Source: CBDULQ01 sp965368115 (GTDB lineage: Bacteria; Pseudomonadota; Gammaproteobacteria; SZUA-229). Taken from it: DNA of 25,888 nt. Shown one piece after another: positions 11,608 through 20,692 of the stretch (position 1 is the first letter of the stretch; each line of letters starts with the position of its first letter). Where the stretch lies: positions 1 through 25,888 of the forward strand of contig CBDULQ010000017.1 of assembly GCA_965368115.1 (NCBI GenBank), written 5' to 3'. Under the pieces are notes generated by a model. It was given only the letters and a program-made list of their open reading frames with translations, ran no database searches and was not told the DNA's origin. The position numbers and the translations under genes were made by a program.

Positions 11608-13193
11608 TGGGGCGGTATATGATGGAGCAGAACAGGAAAACCATTCTCATCGTTGATGATGAACGCTTTTATATCAACCTGCTGGTTGATCTGCTGGCGG
11701 ACGATTATCAGACCATGGTTGCCAAGAACAGCAAGGAGGCCTTCGAACGTGCGCTGAACCGACCGGACCTGGTATTACTCGACGTGGTCATGCCGGAAAT
11801 GGATGGTTATCAGGTCTGTGAACAACTGAAAAACGATCCACGCACGGCCGATATACCGATCATCTTTCTAACGGTTAAAAGCGATATCGACGACGAAGTA
11901 CGCGGCTTCGAACTCGGTGCCGTGGATTACATTACCAAGCCCATCAGCCCGCCCATCGTCAAGGCGCGTGTCGCCACTCACCTTGCGCTCAGCGAAGCCA
12001 ACAAAATACTGCAACAGGAGAACACCCAGCTCATCTCCGAGCAACGCAAGAAAGACGAACAACTGCGTTGTAGTCAGAAGCTACAGGCACTGGGCCGACT
12101 GACCGGCGGCATCGCGCACGATTTTAACAATATCCTGGGCATCATCATCGGTTATGCCGAATTGCTGCAGGCCAATTTAAAAGATAACGCACAACTCGAA
12201 AATTATATCAACCAGGTATTACACGCCGGTGATCGGGGCGAGAAAATCACGCACAAATTATTATCTTTCTCGCGCCAGAAAACCTTCGAGCCCAGCGTTT
12301 TCAATGTTAACGAAGTACTCGAACAACAGCTTGGCATGTTGCAGAAAACCCTGACGCCGGGTATCCAGATCAACTTGAAGCTGGAATCGGATCTGGGTTC
12401 GATACGCGTCGACCGGGACGACCTGGAAAACGCCATCCTCAACATCAGCATCAACGCCATGCACGCCATGCACAATGTCGGCCGCTTCGACATCCGCACC
12501 TGGAATCTACAGGTGCCGAACGGCGGTCCGGCGGGCAGCGATCTTGAGCCGGGTCAATATGTCTGTGTGTCGCTTACCGACAATGGTTGCGGCATGGACG
12601 AAGAAACCCTGAACCACATTTTCGAACCTTTTTTCTCTACCAAGGGCGAAGCCGGAACCGGCCTGGGTATGAGCCAGGTGTTCGGATTCATGCAACGCTC
12701 CGACGGCCATATCAATGTGGAATCAAGACCGCAGCAGGGTAGCACCATTACCCTGTATTTCCCCATGCAAGACGCCGAGCCGGAGCAAATCGAGAAACCC
12801 TCGTCCAGCTCGGCCTTCAAGGATACCGAAGCACTTAATAACGAAGCCATTCTGGTGGTCGACGACGAAGAACCGCTACGCGCACTGATGGACGAAGTAC
12901 TCAGCGAACACGGCTATCGGGTATTTACCGCCGAAAACGCCGATCGTGCACTGGAGATACTTCAGCAACAACACATCGACATCATGCTCACCGACGTCAT
13001 CATGCCGGGCATGAACGGATACCAGCTTGCCATGGAAGTACAACGCTTATATCCGCAAGTGAAGATTCAGGTGATCAGCGGTTACGGTGAAAATCATTTC
13101 GAAGGCACCGTGCACCAGGAGCTGCATCAGAATCGCCTGATCAAACCCGTGTATGCGTCCGAATTGTTAAAGCGAATCCGCTCGCTGGTTTAG
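11607..13193 (+). CDS. Soluble receiver-histidine kinase-receiver hybrid protein
   Basis: This 528-aa protein has no membrane segment. It carries an N-terminal receiver (about 11-125, phosphoacceptor D59 in LLDVVMPEMDG), a coiled linker (126-155), a kinase core with H171 in the GGIAHDFNNIL motif, an ATPase domain with N-box and G-boxes (DNGCGM near 325, GTGLGM near 350), and a C-terminal receiver (about 413-528, D463 in LTDVIMPGMNG). The GTG at 11607 overlaps the stop of the preceding kinase; ATGs at 11619 and 11622 are alternative starts. It is the likely recipient of phosphoryl groups from the upstream Hpt domain. It lacks DNA-binding or diguanylate cyclase output, so the final effector is elsewhere. 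Confidence 0.93.
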
Positions 13194-13220
13194 ACAAGCG
13201 CATGGCCCGTTTAAAGGTTC

Positions 13221-13233
13221 AGCGCACGGCGCT
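13221..13233. terminator. Short hairpin between convergent genes
   Basis: AGCGC (13221-13225) pairs with GCGCT (13229-13233) around a 3-base loop. It lies in the 45-base gap where the kinase genes and the phosphonate operon converge, so a terminator is expected here. No clear T-run follows on either strand, and the call is weak. Confidence 0.25.
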
Positions 13234-13238
13234 AAATA

Positions 13239-14099
13239 TCAGTTACCGATACCGAGCACGATCAGTCCCGCGCTAATAATCACCGCAGCAAGAATACGCA
13301 TGCGCGCGTTTTCAGTTTCCCTGAACACAACAATCGACAGCATCGTCGCCAGTACGATACCCGCATTGGTGTAAGCCACCACGATGGCCGCCGGCAGTTC
13401 AAGCATGGCGCGCACGATGAGTGCGTAGGCGATACCGATAAACAGGCCGCCCGGCAGCATATGCATAATTCGCGGACGGCTGACGGGCACCAGGCGTCGC
13501 GTTTCGAACCACTGAATAACCGATAGCCCGAGAAATGAAGCCAGATAACCGACACTGATGAAGCCCATTTGTGCGCCGAAGCTGGGTAAATAAGAGACGG
13601 CCAGTTTATCGCTGATCGAATAAATACTGGTCGCCAGTGCAGCACCGATGGCCCAGGGTATGGCATGTCGCGCATCACCGTGTCGGGACGAAACCGCTAA
13701 CACCCAGAGTCCTGCGACACTGATCAGAATACCACTCAGGCCGCCGATGCCCGTGCCCTGTTGAAACAGCAGCCATGACCAGAGTACGATGAGCAGGGGT
13801 GAACTCCGCGCCACCGGGTAAACCAGGGCGACCGGCGCATAATGATAGGCTTTGCGTAGCGCCATAAAATACAGAGTATTGGCGGTCGCGCTGACTGCCA
13901 TGGCGAGTATTAAATCCGAACTCCAGTTGCTGTCGTGAAACAGTCGCCAGAACGCCCAGGGTCCCAGCACCAGTAAATGAACCAGCAACCCCCACCACAA
14001 AAAATTACAACGTCTGTCCACATGTCGCGCCAGCAGATTCCAGGCAACATGCATGAGCACCGACAGGGTAATGGCGAGGTAGGCGTTATTCACGGGCAT
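13239..14099 (-). CDS. DMT-superfamily (EamA) transporter at the end of the phn operon
   Basis: This 286-aa inner-membrane protein has about ten hydrophobic helices and the two-fold repeat typical of EamA transporters, each half ending in a conserved stretch (ALRKAYHYAPVALVYPVARS near 80-99, and AIVVAYTNAGIVLATMLSIV in the second half). It starts 18 bases after the phnP stop, which is in the same frame, so no earlier start is possible. No strong ribosome binding site is visible, so translation may be coupled to phnP. The substrate cannot be read from sequence. Its place as last gene of a C-P lyase operon suggests export or import of a phosphonate-related metabolite, but this is inference. Confidence 0.85.
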   Translation of the reverse strand: MPVNNAYLAITLSVLMHVAWNLLARHVDRRCNFLWWGLLVHLLVLGPWAFWRLFHDSNWSSDLILAMAVSATANTLYFMALRKAYHYAPVALVYPVARSSPLLIVLWSWLLFQQGTGIGGLSGILISVAGLWVLAVSSRHGDARHAIPWAIGAALATSIYSISDKLAVSYLPSFGAQMGFISVGYLASFLGLSVIQWFETRRLVPVSRPRIMHMLPGGLFIGIAYALIVRAMLELPAAIVVAYTNAGIVLATMLSIVVFRETENARMRILAAVIISAGLIVLGIGN

Positions 14100-14117
14100 T
14101 GAGTTGTTCGGATTCGA

Positions 14118-14864
14118 CTATTCCAGCGTCAGACCATCATAGCCGGCCAGCACATTGTCGGGAAGTGGGTGTTCGGCGTTCGATAACCAGACGTCCATGT
14201 CATGGCCGATGTGCGTGAGCAGGGTCCGGCCCGGTTGTATCTGATCGTGCAGTCTCAATGTATCGTCCAGATTATTGTGGTTGCGATTCTCCACCAGTGG
14301 CGGTGCCGTGGTATCGATAATCATCGCGTCCAGCGACTGACGGGCCAGGCGTTCGATCACCGCCGGTGGCAGATCCCGCGTGTCGGTGAGGTAGGCGATA
14401 CGCTGTTCGCCCTGTTCGAATAAATAACCGAAGGTCGGTTTTGAGTGAATCATCGGCAGCGCTGTGATCGTCAAACCCTCAAGCTGGATCGGGGTCAATT
14501 TCTTCAAAGGATTAAAGTCGAGGATGCCCGGGTGTTTGAACAGGTCGTCGCAGCCGTGGGAATCCGGCGGACAATATACCCGGATACGCGTGTCACTTCC
14601 CCAGCGCAGATGAAACAGTCCCTGCACATGATCTGCATGAAAGTGTGTCAGCAACACGCCATTCAGTGACGGCGCAGGAAAACGCTCCGCGATATCCATC
14701 AGACCCGCATCGATCAGGTAACGCTGATCATGCCATTCCAGCAATGCACAGGTGGAACGACGTCGACATTCCGGTTGTTGTCGAATCAGCGTGCAGCGTG
14801 CGCACTGACAACCGTAGCGGGGCATGCCGCCGGCATCACCGGTACCCAGCAAGGTCAGGCGCAT
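14118..14864 (-). CDS. phnP: PhnP, 5-phosphoribosyl 1,2-cyclic phosphate phosphodiesterase
   Basis: This 248-aa metallo-beta-lactamase-fold hydrolase opens the cyclic phosphate left by C-P lyase to give ribose 1,5-bisphosphate. The metal motif HFHADH is at residues 74-79, with further metal ligands likely in IHSKPTFGY, DTRD and THIGHD. The N-terminal cysteines C19, C21 and C24 match the structural zinc site of E. coli PhnP (C21, C23, C26) in spacing. The length agrees with the family. The ATG at 14864 overlaps the end of phnN by 10 bases. Function is well supported by motifs plus operon context. Confidence 0.95.
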   Translation of the reverse strand: MRLTLLGTGDAGGMPRYGCQCARCTLIRQQPECRRRSTCALLEWHDQRYLIDAGLMDIAERFPAPSLNGVLLTHFHADHVQGLFHLRWGSDTRIRVYCPPDSHGCDDLFKHPGILDFNPLKKLTPIQLEGLTITALPMIHSKPTFGYLFEQGEQRIAYLTDTRDLPPAVIERLARQSLDAMIIDTTAPPLVENRNHNNLDDTLRLHDQIQPGRTLLTHIGHDMDVWLSNAEHPLPDNVLAGYDGLTLE

Positions 14865-15421
14865 TGATCCTGATGTCGCTTGATGATGGTATCGAGAAAT
14901 ATTCGACCGGCGTCTTCCAGTCTGCCGTTGTTTTCGATGCGCACCAGGCGCGGGTGCCGGGTATCCACTTCAAGTTTCACCGCCTGGGCCAGTCGATGCT
15001 GAATCTGCTCGGCGTTTTCCCGGCCGCGGGCAAACAGTCGCTCACCGAGGACTTCCGGATCGACGCTGACGAGCACCGGCACCAGGCCGGGGTAACGCTG
15101 CTGGGCCTCCGGCAGGTATTCTCGCGAACCGTTCATGACCACGTCCAGACCATGATCCAGCCAGACATCGATTTCCTTGCCTATGCCGTAATGGGTGGCA
15201 TGGCTGTACCAGTGCATGGCGAAGCAACCCAGTCCCAGACGTCGTTCAAACTCCCGGCTCGATAATGCCACATGATTTTCACCACCGGAGTCCGCCGGAC
15301 GCGTGATGTAGCGATGGGCGAACATCACCGGGACATCGTTCGGCATATGCGTCTGTATGTAATGGATCAGGCTGTCTTTACCGGCACCGGATGCACCGAT
15401 CACATAAAACAGATCAGCCAT
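14855..15421 (-). CDS. phnN: PhnN, ribose 1,5-bisphosphate phosphokinase
   Basis: This 188-aa P-loop kinase phosphorylates ribose 1,5-bisphosphate to PRPP, joining phosphonate breakdown to nucleotide synthesis. Walker A GASGAGKD is at residues 9-16, near the N-terminus as in the guanylate-kinase-like PhnN family. I chose ATG 15421 (MADLFYVIG) rather than the in-frame ATG at 15499, because the family begins just before the P-loop and the longer form would run well into phnM. It overlaps the end of phnM by 8 bases and the start of phnP by 10, so translation is probably coupled. Confidence 0.93.
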   Translation of the reverse strand: MADLFYVIGASGAGKDSLIHYIQTHMPNDVPVMFAHRYITRPADSGGENHVALSSREFERRLGLGCFAMHWYSHATHYGIGKEIDVWLDHGLDVVMNGSREYLPEAQQRYPGLVPVLVSVDPEVLGERLFARGRENAEQIQHRLAQAVKLEVDTRHPRLVRIENNGRLEDAGRIFLDTIIKRHQDQCA

Positions 15422-16565
15422 GATCGTACCAGGCGCTGTAAATCTGTTTGCCCTGACTCCAGCTCGCAGACACCTGGGGCAGTCCACCCGGTGTAGCAAC
15501 GGCGATCAGGTCGGCGCGTTTGCCCACCGCAATTTCACCGCGATCGTTCAGTTTGGCTGCGCGTGCGGGATTCAGTGTTACCGTACGCACCGCGGCAGCC
15601 AGATCCAGGTCGGAAATTTCCGGGATGCGATGCACCGCAACGATCAGTGCCGCCGGTGAATAATCCGCACACAGACAATCGGCCACACCATGGTGAATCG
15701 CTTCCACCGCTTTCATGGAACCGGACTGGCTTTTGCCGCGCAGAATATTCGGCGCGCCGAAGATGGTGGACATGCCGGCAGCTTTAGCCGCCTGTGCCGC
15801 TTCGAGGGTAATCGGGAACTCGGAGATATCCGCACCGATGGAGGTCATGGTGTCGACACGCTCTTTACAGTCGTCATCGTGGCTGGCGACGGAAATACCC
15901 GCCGCATGCGCCGCTTGCGCCAGTTCCTGCATGCGGGCAAAGGCACCGGACGCCGCTTCCTGTTTACGTTCGATCAGCACATGCACTTCATCGGCGGTTT
16001 TCTTGTAGGTGCGCGTCAGGTAATCGCGATAGGCGGCCATGTCCTTGAACTGACCCTGACCCGGTGTGTGATCCATCATCGAGATCATGTGCATGGAATC
16101 TTCATTGAGCAATTGCTTGAGAATCGGCAGACCGGTTTCATCGGTGATTTCGTAACGACAGTGCACCCGATTGTCGACCAGCGCATGGGGCTGCCAGGCG
16201 TGTACCGCGCGAGCCACATCCGCCGCCATGTTGTTGTTGCGCACGCCCAGTTCTTCATGGGCAAACGACAGCGCATGATACACGGTGGTAATGCCTGCCG
16301 CCGCGTTGCGTTTATCCGCCTGGGCACAGGCGAAGTCCAGGGGGAAGTGCACATTGGGACGCGGTTCGACTTCTTTCTCCAGTGCATCGCAATGTAAATC
16401 GATCATACCGGGCATCAGGGTCTGACCGCGCAGGTCGATCGTCATCGCATCATTGACGACTTCAGGATTGATCGCGGTGATTACACCGTCTTCGATCAAC
16501 AGGGATGCATCGTCGACGATCTTGTCGGCCAGCACCAGTCGCGCATTCGTTAAACAGGTTTTCAT
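15414..16565 (-). CDS. phnM: PhnM, alpha-D-ribose 1-methylphosphonate 5-triphosphate diphosphatase
   Basis: This 383-aa amidohydrolase-fold enzyme removes pyrophosphate from ribose 1-methylphosphonate 5-triphosphate to make the substrate of PhnJ. The metal-binding H58-C-D60 lies in a stretch MIDLHCDALEKEVEPRPN like that of E. coli PhnM, and further motifs include VASHDDD and the C-terminal NPARAAKLNDRGEIAVGKRA. The length is as expected. The ATG overlaps the phnL stop by one base (TAATG) and follows a ribosome binding site AAGGAG within the phnL end. It acts in the cytoplasm in the core C-P lyase pathway. Confidence 0.96.
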   Translation of the reverse strand: MKTCLTNARLVLADKIVDDASLLIEDGVITAINPEVVNDAMTIDLRGQTLMPGMIDLHCDALEKEVEPRPNVHFPLDFACAQADKRNAAAGITTVYHALSFAHEELGVRNNNMAADVARAVHAWQPHALVDNRVHCRYEITDETGLPILKQLLNEDSMHMISMMDHTPGQGQFKDMAAYRDYLTRTYKKTADEVHVLIERKQEAASGAFARMQELAQAAHAAGISVASHDDDCKERVDTMTSIGADISEFPITLEAAQAAKAAGMSTIFGAPNILRGKSQSGSMKAVEAIHHGVADCLCADYSPAALIVAVHRIPEISDLDLAAAVRTVTLNPARAAKLNDRGEIAVGKRADLIAVATPGGLPQVSASWSQGKQIYSAWYDHG

Positions 16566-17293
16566 TAAACAATCTCCTTAAGGACTTGTTCTAAAGCCAT
16601 CGGCGGTTCCAGTTCGATCACATGGTCGGCCAGGCGAGCCACCAGTTCTGGGTGATGAAAGATGGCCAGCATGGCCACACCTTCATGTTTTAAATCTTCG
16701 ATCAGTTGCACGACGATGTTGGTCGTGTCCGGGTCTAGACTGGACGTGGGTTCATCCAGCAACAACAGTCGCGGGCGGGACACCAGTCCGCGGGCCAGAT
16801 TCACCCGTTGTTTCTCACCGCCGGAAAAGGTCGTCGGCGAAATGCCCCACAGGCGTTGCGGCAGCTTCATGGCCGCCAGCATGTCGCGGGCTTTGTGTCG
16901 TGCCTGCTCCCGATCCATGCCCTGTAACAACAGGGGCTGGGCGACCACATCTTCGGTGGACTGTCGGGGCAGGGCGTGCAGAAACTGAGTCACGTAACCG
17001 ATTTCATTGCGGCGCAGTTCCAGTATCTGGTGTTCGTCGGCGCGCACCAGATCGATCGCGTGACCGGCGGCGCTGTGATAAATCAGTCGGCCGCTACTGG
17101 GCAGGTAGGTGCGATAGATGCCTTTCAGTACGGTGGATTTACCCGCGCCGGTAGGGCCGATCAATGCAGTCAGCTGACCGCGATACACATCCAGGTTTAC
17201 GTCGCAGGACGATGGAATAATCTTGCCCTGCTCATGCAGTTCGAACTGCTTGGAATAGCCTTCCACATGTAAAATCAGATTTTCATTTTTCAT
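16565..17293 (-). CDS. phnL: PhnL, C-P lyase complex ATP-binding protein
   Basis: This 242-aa ABC-type ATPase has Walker A GPTGAGKS, the signature FSGGEKQRVNLARG and Walker B LLLLDEPTSSLD. It lacks a membrane partner gene, as expected for PhnL, which acts with the C-P lyase core rather than in transport. With PhnGHI it couples phosphonate to the ribose of a nucleotide triphosphate. It begins 10 bases after phnK, with AAGGA as a ribosome binding site inside the phnK 3' end. Order and length match other phn operons. Confidence 0.95.
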   Translation of the reverse strand: MKNENLILHVEGYSKQFELHEQGKIIPSSCDVNLDVYRGQLTALIGPTGAGKSTVLKGIYRTYLPSSGRLIYHSAAGHAIDLVRADEHQILELRRNEIGYVTQFLHALPRQSTEDVVAQPLLLQGMDREQARHKARDMLAAMKLPQRLWGISPTTFSGGEKQRVNLARGLVSRPRLLLLDEPTSSLDPDTTNIVVQLIEDLKHEGVAMLAIFHHPELVARLADHVIELEPPMALEQVLKEIV

Positions 17294-17303
17294 GCTGCAA
17301 TCC

Positions 17304-18134
17304 TTAAAGCGCCGATGCGACCAGCCGTTGGGTGTAAGCCTGTTGCGGATCTTCCAGAATCTGATCGGTGAGTCCCGATTCGATGATGCGGCCGTATTTC
17401 ATCACTAGGGTGCGGCCCGCCAGCAATCGAATCACGCCGAGATCGTGAGTGACCACAATCATCGCCGTATGAAATTCCTGTTGAATCTCAAGGATCAGAT
17501 CGAGAATCGCCGCCTGCACCGACAGATCCAGGCCGGTGGTGACTTCATCGAGAAACAGCAACGGCGGCTGAGTCGCCAGTGCCTTGGCGATCTGTACCCG
17601 CTGTTGCATGCCGCCGGAAAAATATTTGGGTAATTCGTCCATGCGCTCGGTCAGCACCTCGGTGCGTGACAACAGGTTATGCGCCTGGCTGCGAATCCCC
17701 TCATAGTGGTTTACACCGGACATCAGCAAACGTTCGGCAATGTTGCCGCCGGCGCTGATATCGAAATTAAGTCCCAGGTGCGGATTCTGATAAACCATAC
17801 CGAAACGCTGACTCGCCAGACGCCGTTGTTGCGCCTTGTTCAGACTGAACAGGTCGTACTGCTGACCGTCATCGAAAAACAGCGCACGCCCGGACGTCGG
17901 TTCCTGATCGAAGTTAAGGCATTTGACCGCAGTGGATTTACCGGAACCGGATTCGCCCATGATGCCAAGGATTTCACCCTTGAACAGGTTAAACGACACA
18001 TTGTGCGCCGCCACCAGGCTGCCGCATTGCGGGCAGATGTTGGTGTCGAACGCGGGACCGGTGAGATCGAAACAGTCTTTACAACCCGGGCCGTAGACTT
18101 TGGACAGGCCGTCGACTTCGAGAATCTTATCCAT
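17304..18134 (-). CDS. phnK: PhnK, C-P lyase complex ATP-binding protein with four-cysteine insertion
   Basis: This 276-aa ABC ATPase binds the C-P lyase core complex. Walker A GESGSGKS, signature FSGGMQQRVQIAKAL and Walker B LLFLDEVTTGLD are clear. I chose ATG 18134 (MDKILEVDG), 8 bases inside the phnJ end; the longer open frame upstream is antisense-free but only the shadow of phnJ. Compared with E. coli PhnK (about 252 aa), the extra length lies near the N-terminus, where C18, C21, C34 and C37 form two CxxC pairs like a zinc ribbon. The usual DEPT motif reads DEVT. Function is otherwise secure from family and operon position. Confidence 0.94.
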   Translation of the reverse strand: MDKILEVDGLSKVYGPGCKDCFDLTGPAFDTNICPQCGSLVAAHNVSFNLFKGEILGIMGESGSGKSTAVKCLNFDQEPTSGRALFFDDGQQYDLFSLNKAQQRRLASQRFGMVYQNPHLGLNFDISAGGNIAERLLMSGVNHYEGIRSQAHNLLSRTEVLTERMDELPKYFSGGMQQRVQIAKALATQPPLLFLDEVTTGLDLSVQAAILDLILEIQQEFHTAMIVVTHDLGVIRLLAGRTLVMKYGRIIESGLTDQILEDPQQAYTQRLVASAL

Positions 18135-19008
18135 TGACCGCCTCGACTTTGTTCTGCTGCTGCGTATAACAGGTATCGCACCAGTCCGCATCGGAACACT
18201 GGTAGACTTTGTCACCGTTGGAAGAATCGACGAACTCATCCAGGAAGCTTTCCTGGCTACCGCAACGCTGGCAGGCGCGACGTTGTCCCGACTCATCGAA
18301 AAAATTCTCCACCTGGAAGGGAATATCTTCGAAAGCCAGCGGCTGCGCATCCGTGTAAGGCGGCACCGCATAGATTTTTTTCTCGCGTCCCGCACCCAGC
18401 AGAATCAATGCCGGTGACTGATGTAATCGTGGCACATCCCAGCGCGGTATAGGTGAAGGATCGATGACATAGTGATTGTTGATGCGTGTCGGGTAGCGAT
18501 GAGAAATGGTAATCTCATCGAACTTGACCAGGTCTTCGTACAACTTGACCAGCAGCCGGGAATAATCCGCTTCACCGTGCAGCAATTTGCGCTTGTCTTC
18601 GGACGACTCGACAATCACCAGCGGGTCCGGGTAGGGTACCTGCAGCACAATCAACTGATCTTCGCGTAAAGCTTTTTCCGGAATGCGATGGCGTGACTGA
18701 ATCAAATCCGCCTCTTCGGTGCGCGTGGTGGTGTTGATGCCGGGACAGGTCATCTCGATGAAGTTACGCAGGTTCACCGCGTTCACCGAATCGTCCGAAC
18801 CCTGATCGATCACCTTGAGGGTTTCATTCTTGCCCAGCAGTGACAGGGTCAGTTGCAGGCCACCGGTGCCGAAGCCACGACCCATGGGCATCTCTCGGCT
18901 GGAATAGGGCACCTGGTAACCGGGAATCGCCACCGCTTTCAGGATGCTACGGCGCACTTCCTTTTTCGCATACTCGTCGAGATAGCCGAACTGGCTGAGC
19001 TGGCTCAT
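18127..19008 (-). CDS. phnJ: PhnJ, carbon-phosphorus lyase (radical SAM)
   Basis: This 293-aa enzyme cleaves the C-P bond of ribose 1-phosphonate 5-phosphate, yielding a hydrocarbon (methane from methylphosphonate) and the 1,2-cyclic phosphate. The C-terminal cysteines C246, C249, C271 and C277 have the same spacing (x2, x21, x5) as E. coli C241, C244, C266 (iron-sulfur cluster) and C272 (catalytic thiyl radical). The conserved GRGFGTGG segment lies near residue 43. The ATG overlaps the phnI stop (ATGA). All catalytic residues are present, so it should be active. Confidence 0.98.
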   Translation of the reverse strand: MSQLSQFGYLDEYAKKEVRRSILKAVAIPGYQVPYSSREMPMGRGFGTGGLQLTLSLLGKNETLKVIDQGSDDSVNAVNLRNFIEMTCPGINTTTRTEEADLIQSRHRIPEKALREDQLIVLQVPYPDPLVIVESSEDKRKLLHGEADYSRLLVKLYEDLVKFDEITISHRYPTRINNHYVIDPSPIPRWDVPRLHQSPALILLGAGREKKIYAVPPYTDAQPLAFEDIPFQVENFFDESGQRRACQRCGSQESFLDEFVDSSNGDKVYQCSDADWCDTCYTQQQNKVEAVNG

Positions 19009-20138
19009 AGGGTTTCTCTTTTCTTTTTATGTTTCTGTTGCGTATTGCGCAAACGATCCATATCCGACTGGAAGGTCACGTAATGGGGCATCTTGTAGTG
19101 GGTGCAGAAACCCATGGAGTCGATGCCGTCGATGTGCAGCAAGACAAACTCAGGATCTTCGGAAGGATTCGCCGGGCCGTATTGCATACCCCGTTGCAAT
19201 GCACGATCGAGAATCGCCATGCTGATGGCCTTGACTTCGTTATGGCCGAAGCAGGCGCCGTAACCCAGGGTGAACACGGGTTTGTCTTTCTGTTTACTGC
19301 CTTTGGCTGCATCCGATTCTTCATACATGGCGACGATTTCGCATTCGGTGATTTCCACTTCACCGATTTCGGTCAGCTCGCCGGTGATCGGGTGAGGCAA
19401 CATCACCGGCATATAACCGACGCGCAGTTCAGCCACCGTGGGATGCACATCGCCGTAGCCGCGCATATTGGAATAGGCCAGCGCCAGTAATGAACCCTGT
19501 TCACCACGCGCCATGGTGGCGAGTGCGGCGGAGCGGGATACGGGAAAGATCAACGGCTCACGAGTAATATCGAAAGCCTCCTGGGCGCGTTTCGATGTAT
19601 CCACGGGCGGCAGCAAGCCTTCATCGCGCAAACCCTGAACCACTTTGGGAAAGCTGTCCGGGATGTCCTGATCGAACGATTGTCCAAGCCAGGAGGATGC
19701 AATGTCACGAAAGGTTTCCGGCGATTCGTTGAGCAGTTCCATGCGCATCAAACGCAGATGATAATCGGTGGTGGCGCCGAGCATCTGTCCGCCGGGAATG
19801 TCCTTGAAGGCGGATGAAATGCGTCGCGTAATGCGCAGGTTTTCCGTATTTAATACCGGCGTTTCGGCAATGCGCGGTTGTGTTGATCGATAGGCGCGCA
19901 GGGCAAACGCCGCTTCCAGGGTATCGCCCTGGGCCTGTTTAATCGCCAGTGACGCCAGTCGCGGATGATAGACGCCGCCTTCCGACAACACCCGACCGTG
20001 CAACAGACGTAACTGATGCTCGATACTGTCCGTATCCAGCGGTTGCGCGTCGTCACCCTGGCGAGCGCGTAAGTAGTCGAAGACTTTCTTGCTGGCTTCG
20101 ATGGCTTCGCCACCGCCCTTGATTGCAACATAGCCCAT
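19005..20138 (-). CDS. phnI: PhnI, C-P lyase core subunit (nucleosidase)
   Basis: This 377-aa protein is a core subunit of the PhnGHIJ complex. With PhnG, PhnH and PhnL it replaces the base of a purine nucleotide by phosphonate to form ribose 1-phosphonate 5-triphosphate. The translation starts MGYVAIKGGGEAIEASKKV, the conserved family N-terminus, which fixes the start at 20138; a longer open frame to 20234 is the shadow of phnH. The length is slightly above the E. coli protein (354 aa). It overlaps the phnH stop by one base (TAATG) and phnJ by four (ATGA). Confidence 0.96.
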   Translation of the reverse strand: MGYVAIKGGGEAIEASKKVFDYLRARQGDDAQPLDTDSIEHQLRLLHGRVLSEGGVYHPRLASLAIKQAQGDTLEAAFALRAYRSTQPRIAETPVLNTENLRITRRISSAFKDIPGGQMLGATTDYHLRLMRMELLNESPETFRDIASSWLGQSFDQDIPDSFPKVVQGLRDEGLLPPVDTSKRAQEAFDITREPLIFPVSRSAALATMARGEQGSLLALAYSNMRGYGDVHPTVAELRVGYMPVMLPHPITGELTEIGEVEITECEIVAMYEESDAAKGSKQKDKPVFTLGYGACFGHNEVKAISMAILDRALQRGMQYGPANPSEDPEFVLLHIDGIDSMGFCTHYKMPHYVTFQSDMDRLRNTQQKHKKKRETL

Positions 20139-20692
20139 TACATCACCCGGATGGTTGTGGTTCGAGGAATGGCAACCAAATGTTCCGCGTCGAGCAGAAT
20201 CATGTCCACGCCTAAAGGAAACGACGCCACCCATTCTTCGCGAGCAGCCAGCCAGTGCGCATGCAGGCCTTCGAGTGCAAGCTGATGGGTATCGGCAATG
20301 CCCGGGCCACTCAGTGTCAGTGAAGTATCGCCGCTACCGATCCGATCCAGCATCAACAACAGGGTGGCGGACTGATCCGGGTCGGGCAGGGTACCCAGTC
20401 GCGGATCGAAACTCGGTGCTTTATGGCCGTCGCATAAAATAAAATCCGCCTGTTCGGCACTTTCCAGTTGCACCTGCAACATGGACAGTTCCAGGTCGGA
20501 CAACAATCGATAAGGATCGGAAAGTGTCACTTCGTTATCGACCAGCGTCGCCAGCAAAGCCAGCGCGCTGCTGCCGGTGCGTGGCGGTGATGCCAGTTGT
20601 CTGATCTGACCGGGACGGGACATGGCGTCCAGCAGTAAACGAAAATGCTGTTGCTGGATATCGGCGGACCAGATGGGATCAATATTCAGCAT
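20138..20692 (-). CDS. phnH: PhnH, C-P lyase core subunit
   Basis: This 184-aa protein is a core subunit of the C-P lyase complex. It starts MLNIDPIWSADIQQQHFRLL with the family's conserved FRxLLxAMSRPGQI segment at residues 18-31, and ends close to the phnI start. ATG 20692 is preferred over an upstream in-frame ATG (20728) that lies well inside phnG. It overlaps phnG by 14 bases, so translation is probably coupled. PhnH has no catalytic residues that I can name. Confidence 0.95.
   Translation of the reverse strand: MLNIDPIWSADIQQQHFRLLLDAMSRPGQIRQLASPPRTGSSALALLATLVDNEVTLSDPYRLLSDLELSMLQVQLESAEQADFILCDGHKAPSFDPRLGTLPDPDQSATLLLMLDRIGSGDTSLTLSGPGIADTHQLALEGLHAHWLAAREEWVASFPLGVDMILLDAEHLVAIPRTTTIRVM

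Noticed and set aside
15422..15499. N-terminal extension of PhnN
   Set aside because: It lies within phnM, and PhnN proteins begin a few residues before the P-loop.
18135..18395. 87-residue N-terminal extension of PhnK
   Set aside because: The extension is antisense-free but out of frame with phnJ, is basic and low in complexity, and lies wholly within phnJ. The family starts at MDKILEVDG.
20139..20234. N-terminal extension of PhnI
   Set aside because: It lies within phnH, and the conserved PhnI N-terminus begins at MGYVAIKGG.
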